DNA of 64,000 bases, from NCBI GenBank assembly GCA_019637435.1, contig JAHBVO010000003.1:372001-436000 (forward strand). Direction: 5' to 3'. Of this stretch, positions 58,551 to 64,000 are shown in pieces. Under the pieces are notes generated by a model. That model searched no databases, was not told where the DNA came from, and was given only the letters and a program-made list of their open reading frames with translations. Each line of letters starts with the position of its first letter. Position 1 is the stretch's first letter. The DNA is from Candidatus Obscuribacterales bacterium (lineage in GTDB: Bacteria > Cyanobacteriota > Vampirovibrionia > Obscuribacterales > Obscuribacteraceae). Made by a program: the position numbers and the translations under genes.

Positions 58551-60775
58551 TGGCGGGTGCTCCCGAAGAGCGATGCTCTAGATGTGGTGGCACCACTGGT
58601 GCCTCTCCTTCCGGCAGTATAACTCAATGGATTGCAGTTTGTAGCTGCGTGAGCTCGCCATCGGCGTCAGAAAGTGAGAGCGCTTCGAGTTTTAAAATGT
58701 GCGCAAGGTGCGGTAAGCGCGTCAACGAAGGGCGCGTAGGATCGCTGACCCAGTGGGTCTTCAGGCAGGATTTGTGCGCGTGCGCCCGGCCGGAACCGGT
58801 TGATAAAACAACTGAAAGTCTCAACACTTTGAATGCTCCGGGGGTGAATACACTCCGTGAAGGCGCTCTCAAAGCTGGCGTCGAGTCGGTTCGTTCTATT
58901 CGTCACGACCAACCAGCATTGAATTTAGACGGCTCACAGTTTCCCCTTGACCGATATACTCCATTAATGGAAATAGGCAAAGGCGGTTCTGGGACCATCT
59001 ATTATTGCCGTGACAAAGTACTCGATAAAGTGGTGGCGGTAAAAACTCTGCATCAATTGAGCGCGGAAGAACTTCTGGCGTTTCAAAACGAGGCACGCGC
59101 GCACAGTAAACTCACCCATCCGTCGATCGTGAGAGTGAGGGATTTCGGTGCCACCGCAGGCGGTGTGCCCTATATGTCTATGGACTACATTGATGGCGTC
59201 AGTCTTTTACAGCTGATTGCCGAACAGGGCACGCTGTCCGCAGATGATGCAATCGAACTGTTTCATCAAATCTGCATGGGTCTGGCGCATGCGCACGCCG
59301 CTGGAACTTTTCATCGGGACATCAAGAGTTCCAACATTCTTATTTATCGAAACGACCAGGGGCGGCTGGCTGCCAGCATAATTGACTTCGGTGTTGCTGT
59401 CTCGAAGGGGCAGACGGAGAAGGGCGGTACGCTGGTTGGAACTCCGAGATATATGCCGCCTGACGTGCCCCGAGGGGAAATTTACGACGAGCGGTCTGAG
59501 ATTTACGAGCTTGGCTGCACGATGTTCGAAGCCCTGACTGGAGACACTCCCTTTACTGGTGAGGATCCCGTCGAGCTTGTTCGCAGGCACGCGGAGGAAC
59601 CACCGCCTGCGCTCTCATCGCGAAACGCTGATGGTGAGTTTAGCGACGAGTTGGAAGAGATAGTCAAACGCTGTTTGGAGAAAGAAAAATCCAAGCGTTA
59701 TCAATCGATGGAGGAGCTCGGAGCGGCGCTGGCCGCTTTGCGGCGCGAGGCGGCGCCGGAGTTTGATGATAACGAGAAACCGGTGGCGAGCGCAGCGAGA
59801 AAAGGCGGATATGCTTTAGCAACGGTCCTTCTGGTATCAGCTGTGGTATTAGTGGTAAAACTCGGATTTGCGATTTTTGAAGGAACGGAGAAACTGACGG
59901 AGGAGAAGGCCGTCGATGTGAAGGACCATCAGCTGTTCGGTGATGTAATGGTAGATGCCGCGACCGAGTCGATCAAGCCACGATTCGAGTCTCGTGATCG
60001 GAACGGGGAAATGTGGACTTACTCGAAAGGAGCTGTCACAAACGATAGCTTGGTGGTGTTGTCCAAGCGAAAAGATATCGAGCGGCTGTCACTCATGGGT
60101 GATAGCGTGGACGGACGAGGTCTGGTGTTCTTGCTTGAGTTGCCGCTTGTTGAGCTGGATCTAGAAGCCACCCAGGTGTCGGATATGGACATGCCGTTGC
60201 TAACGCGTTTCAAGAAATTGGAGGTCTTGAGGCTGGCTAATTCTGATGTTAAGGGGAGGAAGTTGTCCGATTTGAATCGGCTCAGTCGCTTGCAAAGCCT
60301 GGGTATTGGCGGTCCTTTGATTGATGACGATGCGATGTCGGAAGTTGCGAAACTGAATTCGGTCACTGAAGTTTATTTGCGCAATGCTAAAAGAGTCACC
60401 GCGGGCGGTATCGCAAAGTTGTCCGCGATGCCTGAGCTGGAGCGAGTGGTGATTAAGGAAGTGCCAATCGAGGACGAGATGTTGACGGCGCTTAAGGGGT
60501 TAAGGAAGCTCACAGCGCTTGCCCTTTTTGAGTCACGACTCGACTCGCAGATATTGGCGCCTCTGCGAGGGTTGAAGCTGGAGCGCTTGTATTTTCATAA
60601 TGACCGAATCTCTGATGATGCGTTCGAACTCATGAGCGGGCTTAAGAAATTGAAATCCATCGAGTTCGAGGATTGTTTCGGCTTCTCCGATGCTGCCTTG
60701 ACGCGGCTTCGGAAGAGTCTTCCAAAATGTCACATCGATGTGGTGGTGAAGAAAAGGGTGCGCCCCACTATTTAG
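58550..60775 (+). CDS. Ser/Thr kinase with double zinc-ribbon N-terminus and LRR-like sensor
   Basis: 741 aa. Two N-terminal Cys motifs, CSRCGGTTGASPSGSITQW followed by CSC, and CARCGKRVNEGRVGSLTQW followed by CAC, form a duplicated ribbon with a shared GS(I/L)TQW core. The kinase domain spans about 130-395: IGKGGSGTIYY, VAVKTL, HRDIKSSNIL, DFGVA, GTPRYMPPD. One membrane helix (ALATVLLVSAVVLVVKLGFA, about 425-445) precedes about 295 residues of irregular leucine-rich-like repeats, which would be extracytoplasmic. Start ATG overlaps the histidine-kinase stop. Confidence 0.88.
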   Translation: MAGAPEERCSRCGGTTGASPSGSITQWIAVCSCVSSPSASESESASSFKMCARCGKRVNEGRVGSLTQWVFRQDLCACARPEPVDKTTESLNTLNAPGVNTLREGALKAGVESVRSIRHDQPALNLDGSQFPLDRYTPLMEIGKGGSGTIYYCRDKVLDKVVAVKTLHQLSAEELLAFQNEARAHSKLTHPSIVRVRDFGATAGGVPYMSMDYIDGVSLLQLIAEQGTLSADDAIELFHQICMGLAHAHAAGTFHRDIKSSNILIYRNDQGRLAASIIDFGVAVSKGQTEKGGTLVGTPRYMPPDVPRGEIYDERSEIYELGCTMFEALTGDTPFTGEDPVELVRRHAEEPPPALSSRNADGEFSDELEEIVKRCLEKEKSKRYQSMEELGAALAALRREAAPEFDDNEKPVASAARKGGYALATVLLVSAVVLVVKLGFAIFEGTEKLTEEKAVDVKDHQLFGDVMVDAATESIKPRFESRDRNGEMWTYSKGAVTNDSLVVLSKRKDIERLSLMGDSVDGRGLVFLLELPLVELDLEATQVSDMDMPLLTRFKKLEVLRLANSDVKGRKLSDLNRLSRLQSLGIGGPLIDDDAMSEVAKLNSVTEVYLRNAKRVTAGGIAKLSAMPELERVVIKEVPIEDEMLTALKGLRKLTALALFESRLDSQILAPLRGLKLERLYFHNDRISDDAFELMSGLKKLKSIEFEDCFGFSDAALTRLRKSLPKCHIDVVVKKRVRPTI

Positions 60776-60826
60776 TTGAGAGCAAATCTCTATCTGCACC
60801 GCGAGTTGTCTGCGGTCGATCTCGAT

Positions 60827-61969
60827 CTAATTGAAGAAACCGTAGAGTGCCGGTGGAAGTTTCGACATGCCGAAACCTAAAAGGGTTCCTCCGGCAAGGC
60901 CGCTTGCCAATCCCACGCTCGAGTTGAGAGCGGTGTTGCCCAGGTCAAACGGCCGGTGATAATAGGACGAATTTATCGTTTCGTGAATCCAGGGACTCGC
61001 GGCGCTGTAGGTGCTATATGGGACGCCGAATCTTGCGAATGCGCTCAGATACTTGATTCCAAGACCTTGTCCTTCCGTGGCGATTGCTGTACTCAAAGAA
61101 CCTGATGCTGTTTTCAAACTTAAACCGTAAACATTCGCCAGTCGAAAGGAAGCCGCCGTACCAGCCAGCTCCGAGCCCAGAGCCAGCGCTCCCAAAGCCG
61201 CGCCTGTTCCAAAATCGTAGACCGGATCGGAGTACTGGTAGTCGGTAAGCTTTAGTGTTGTTTTTACCGCACCAGTGGAAACCGCGCTGAGTCCGGCTAA
61301 TTCTAGAGCTGAGCGTGCCGTGGCTCCAGGAATTTTCTTAGCCAGCATCAGTCCGCCCACCATTGCGATACCATTGGCGGTGCTGTCTACCCAGTTGTGC
61401 TGAGAAGCTTTGTAGTCCGCCAGATCTGCGACCGAGCGCAGGGCGTGCGATTGCTGAGGCTCATAACGGGCACCGGTGAGTTCGAAGTATGTTTTGTGAA
61501 ACTGCGCAACGTCCCCAAGCTCTGCTGACTGCCTGAGCACCGTTAGACGTGCGTTTTCAGTCTCCGCTTTCGATGCGAGACTGCCTCTGGTTTCGTCCGG
61601 TTGGACGAATGATTTTATGTAGTCGACGGTGTTGCCGATCCAGCCTTGAGAATCTAGCTCCGATTTGATGCTTTGTTTGACAATGTCTTGCTGTCGCTGC
61701 AGATCGGTAACTGTCTGCATGAGAACGTCGTGTGTAGTTGTTTCGCTGGAATCAGCGGAGCCCGTTCCGGTGTCTGTCTTCGCGAGGGCGGTTGCGGTGG
61801 TTTCTGCCGGTTTGAAACTGGGCGCGCCGACCGCGAGCAGTCCGGCACCATGGAAACTGTGCGCGCCATCTGCGAGCAGTCCGCCACCATCAAGGATGGC
61901 AGCGGGTGAGACAACTTGCGGCAGCTGCCCATCAGCCTTCGAAATAATTTCGCTGGATTTTGAACCCAT
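60827..61969 (-). CDS. Hypothetical protein with Gly/Ala repeats and membrane segments
   Basis: 380 aa, convergent with the kinase gene. Residues 20-60 hold a short repeat (GLLADGAHSF, GLLAVGAPSF). Residues about 60-160 are charged helix. The C-terminal half has several weakly hydrophobic Ala/Gly-rich stretches (GIAMVGGLMLAKKIPGATAR, LGALALGSELAGTAASFRLA), suggestive of membrane association. No signal peptide. A family of such proteins may be lineage-specific; I do not recognise it. Confidence 0.6.
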   Translation of the reverse strand: MGSKSSEIISKADGQLPQVVSPAAILDGGGLLADGAHSFHGAGLLAVGAPSFKPAETTATALAKTDTGTGSADSSETTTHDVLMQTVTDLQRQQDIVKQSIKSELDSQGWIGNTVDYIKSFVQPDETRGSLASKAETENARLTVLRQSAELGDVAQFHKTYFELTGARYEPQQSHALRSVADLADYKASQHNWVDSTANGIAMVGGLMLAKKIPGATARSALELAGLSAVSTGAVKTTLKLTDYQYSDPVYDFGTGAALGALALGSELAGTAASFRLANVYGLSLKTASGSLSTAIATEGQGLGIKYLSAFARFGVPYSTYSAASPWIHETINSSYYHRPFDLGNTALNSSVGLASGLAGGTLLGFGMSKLPPALYGFFN

Positions 61970-62169
61970 TTGGTTCTCGACTTAATTGATGATCTTGATC
62001 ATTAGGGTTAAACGTGACTGCATCGTTACCGATATGGCAGCAAGCTTCGTACTCTTCCCAGGAGCGGGTTTTGAAAGACCGGAAATTTGCATCAATTTTG
62101 CGCATGCCGGAAGAACGTTTTCTCGGACTGTTCCAGAAACGTGATGCTGTCGGCGTGAGGAGATACTCT

Positions 62170-62175
62170 GTATAA
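62170..62175 (+). promoter_or_regulatory. Candidate -10 box of the OmpR-type regulator gene
   Basis: TATAAT preceded by TG, 30 bases before the ATG at 62206. No matching -35 is evident. Confidence 0.4.
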
Positions 62176-62205
62176 TCAATTCGGTTGGAAGCTTGGGCGC
62201 GGAAG

Positions 62206-62895
62206 ATGGCAAAAATTTTGCTGATAGAAGACGATCTGACGATTGGCGAATCGCTGAAGCTGCAATTGCAAAAGCGCGGAAACGAAGTCGAGTGGGTTGA
62301 GGACGGCGTTGAAGGTTTAAGCCGCTTGCGGTTTTACCATTATGATCTTGCATTAGTTGATTGGGTGTTGCCAGGATTGACCGGACCGGAGATCGTAAAG
62401 CAATACAGAAGTCATGGTGGCTTAGCGCCGGTGATGATGCTGACTTCCATGAATGAGGTCAATCAGAAAATCGAGGGGCTTGATTCCGGTGCGGATGATT
62501 ACGTCACGAAGCCGTTCAATGTCGACGAAGTCTGTGCGCGTATTCAAGCTCTGCTTCGGCGCCCGGCGAATCTCATGCCGGCAACGATTCGGGTCGGCAC
62601 TATTGAAATTGATGTGGGTCGGAAACTTGTTACGCGCAACGGCGTACCGATTAAACTCTTGCCTAAAGAATTTGCGCTGCTCGAGTTTCTATTGCGGCAT
62701 GCCGATCAGTTCTTCGAGGTAAACGCCCTACTGGACCGGGTCTGGGGATCTGAATCGGACGCGACAGATGCTGCTGTCTGGCAGGCAGTCAAAAGATTGA
62801 GAAATAAGCTTGATGATTCTACTGGTGAATCTATCATCGTCAATGTAAAAGGAATGGGCTACAAAATTGACAAAAGCCGCATACAGAGCGGCTGA
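62206..62895 (+). CDS. OmpR/PhoB-family response regulator
   Basis: 229 aa from the ATG at 62206. Receiver domain: LLIEDDLTIGESL, phospho-Asp in LALVDWVLPGLTG (about residue 50), MLTSMNE, VTKPFNVDEV. Winged-helix output domain from about 130: LVTRNGVPIKLLPKEFALLE, VNALLDRVWGSESDATDAAV, VKRLRNKLDD, IVNVKGMGYKI. It binds DNA when phosphorylated; the PAS kinase at 57432 is a candidate partner but not adjacent. Confidence 0.92.
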   Translation: MAKILLIEDDLTIGESLKLQLQKRGNEVEWVEDGVEGLSRLRFYHYDLALVDWVLPGLTGPEIVKQYRSHGGLAPVMMLTSMNEVNQKIEGLDSGADDYVTKPFNVDEVCARIQALLRRPANLMPATIRVGTIEIDVGRKLVTRNGVPIKLLPKEFALLEFLLRHADQFFEVNALLDRVWGSESDATDAAVWQAVKRLRNKLDDSTGESIIVNVKGMGYKIDKSRIQSG

Positions 62896-63074
62896 GTAGG
62901 CGTTTTTGAAAAAGGTGCCTTTCGGTCAGCCAAATGTCAGGAAGCGATCGCATACTGATTCTGTTCGATGAATTGCGAGTTGCCGATGCGTCTGAAGAAC
63001 GTTTGCTTAAGCCAGTTCCGCGCGTCATTTACTAGTTGCAACTATTGAAATGTTTCTACCTCTCCACTCATTTT

Positions 63075-63093
63075 TGTCCAACGTTGTTGGACA
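63075..63093 (+). promoter_or_regulatory. Perfect palindrome abutting the ribosome site
   Basis: TGTCCAAC and GTTGGACA (8-base arms, GTT loop) run directly into AGGAGG (63093-63098). As RNA the stem would lie against the ribosome-binding site; as DNA it could be an operator for the gene at 63107. Confidence 0.55.
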
Positions 63094-63106
63094 GGAGGAT
63101 ACTATC

Positions 63107-63724
63107 ATGTCTAACTTTCACGCTTTTGAGAATCAAACAGGCAAAACCGATGCGGTCTCTTCGGCTGAGAACCCGCAGTTGAACCTGCTTTCCGCTATTG
63201 GCGATGGGGAGTGGGTGACGAACGCGCGGAAGTGGATCTCTGAGGAATTTCGGAAGCTGGCTAAGCCAGAGGCTTTACATGACGAGCAGGCAAACAGCAA
63301 AGATCTCAAGTCGCTCTTAGAAGGGAGTAAACTTCTGCCTCACGTCGAATTCGAGAACATGAAGGGGCTTCTGGAAGGCGACGCGGGCGGTTTCCTTGCA
63401 GGGAAACAAAACGCAAAACGTGCCGCCGACATTATCGCCGATGATAGCGATCTTGGAAGTGATACGCAGAAAAAGGAAATAGCGAAAATGTTCGAAGAAG
63501 CTTACGAGAAGGGTCCGGAGGCCGTTGCGAAACTGGTGAGGGATATCAATGCTGAACTTGAGAAGCGTGGCTCCGATGTTCGAGTGGGCGTTGAACAGGA
63601 TTTCGATCCCAAGCCGACGTGGGGCGAGAAAAAATATGGCAATGTCGTGGTTCGCAAGGATGGAGTCGTGGAGGACCGCGTCGCTGTCTACGAGAACAAC
63701 CCGATGAAGCGCAATCTGCTGTAG
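63107..63724 (+). CDS. Hypothetical cytoplasmic protein, 205 aa
   Basis: ATG at 63107 with AGGAGG 8 bases upstream. Charged, no signal or membrane segment. An N-terminal Asn/Glu-rich stretch is followed by helix-rich sequence (WISEEFRKLAKPEALHDEQA, KEIAKMFEEAYEKGPEAVAK, VRDINAELEKRGSDVRVGVE). Family unknown; the helical C-terminal half resembles proteins of secreted-effector or structural type in this lineage, but that is impression only. Confidence 0.65.
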   Translation: MSNFHAFENQTGKTDAVSSAENPQLNLLSAIGDGEWVTNARKWISEEFRKLAKPEALHDEQANSKDLKSLLEGSKLLPHVEFENMKGLLEGDAGGFLAGKQNAKRAADIIADDSDLGSDTQKKEIAKMFEEAYEKGPEAVAKLVRDINAELEKRGSDVRVGVEQDFDPKPTWGEKKYGNVVVRKDGVVEDRVAVYENNPMKRNLL

Positions 63725-63858
63725 TTTCATTTCACCAGCAGTAGCGGTAAGGATGATGGGGACTGCATTTTGCAGTCTCCATTCCTTCACATTGTTGGAT
63801 TGGTATGGTAGCTTATTGGGATTTACTAAAGCGGCAAGTTTCGAGTTGCGAACAAAAG

Positions 63859-64000
63859 ATGCGTCCAAAGTCCTTTAATCCGATTCGAAATCTCAAGGCT
63901 TTCTACAAAGCGGCGACCATTGGCGTGGTTCTGGTTGCATTTGTGGGATTGTCTGGGTTTCAAATTCTGTCTCTGCAGCGAGAAGTCGATGAGGCCTATC
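63859..64000 (+). CDS. Membrane-anchored protein, 3' end beyond window
   Basis: From the ATG at 63859 the frame is open to the window edge (47 codons). It has a basic start (RPKSFNPIRNLKAFYK) and one hydrophobic helix (AATIGVVLVAFVGLSGFQIL), then SLQREVDEAY. This is the typical N-terminus of a membrane sensor such as a histidine kinase or chemoreceptor, but only the anchor is visible. Confidence 0.5.
   Translation, partial: MRPKSFNPIRNLKAFYKAATIGVVLVAFVGLSGFQILSLQREVDEAY

Overview
The window reads as chromosomal DNA of a Gram-negative-type bacterium rich in secreted tetratricopeptide-repeat (TPR) proteins, with a eukaryotic-type Ser/Thr kinase carrying a leucine-rich-like sensor, peptidoglycan enzymes and a succinylase-route diaminopimelate/lysine operon. 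This style fits the non-photosynthetic cyanobacterial relatives (Obscuribacterales/Vampirovibrionia). That assignment is an inference from gene style; no rRNA or other marker is present to prove it.

Layout. 1-7 kb: the end of a charged hypothetical gene, a secreted hypothetical, a secreted HExxH metalloprotease, then a decayed stretch (TPR remnant, long hairpin, frameshifted AEP-primase-like pseudogene). 7.1-11.9 kb: five-gene cluster (60-aa protein, M20 amidohydrolase, dapC-like aminotransferase, dapD, dapE). 12.5-15.2 kb: a DUF7352-like protein, a LuxR-type response regulator and an amidase_3. 15.7-18.4 kb: a two-gene acyl-ACP/CoA synthetase plus acyltransferase unit resembling a split Aas. 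18.9-24.6 kb: TPR-matrixin protein, PBP4-type carboxypeptidase, bifunctional FtcD and a TPR lipoprotein. 25.2-27.1 kb: 18-aa membrane peptide, small membrane protein, single-domain receiver and HD hydrolase. 27.7-33.1 kb: speB-like arginase-fold enzyme with a histone-H1-like tail, tadA and two TPR proteins. 33.7-43.2 kb: small secreted protein, trxB, M49-like peptidase and two paralogous APC permeases. 44.1-49.0 kb: six-gene set with a strong hairpin in nearly every gap, including pepA and a patatin. 49.3-53.3 kb: two GT-C-like membrane proteins and a Uma2-type nuclease. 53.8-55.7 kb: Cys-rich protein, small protein, tRNA-Trp and a three-S1-domain protein. 56.2-64 kb: Tat-signal class-IV-like histone deacetylase, PAS histidine kinase overlapping a zinc-ribbon Ser/Thr kinase, OmpR-type regulator, and a gene cut by the window end.

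Two gene classes are interleaved. One has ordinary codon use. The other (12504-12842, 15680-18375, 25191-27108, 36134-43241, 44111-48997, 53801-55749) strongly prefers C/G third positions and almost lacks TTA, CTA and TCA, leaving long meaningless antisense frames. Genes of this second class are separated by strong intergenic hairpins.

The most unusual structure is a dispersed intergenic repeat family, mostly at the ends of the second-class islands. Each member has (1) a terminator-like hairpin at the gene end, (2) a CTACTATA/TATAGTAG motif just beyond it, and (3) a nested palindrome of about 50-60 bp in which one arm can pair with either of two downstream copies of its complement, a potentially bistable structure. 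It is amplified as six perfect-period 73-bp tandem copies at 40971-41408 and three 156-157-bp units at about 24671-25132. I do not recognise it as a named family.
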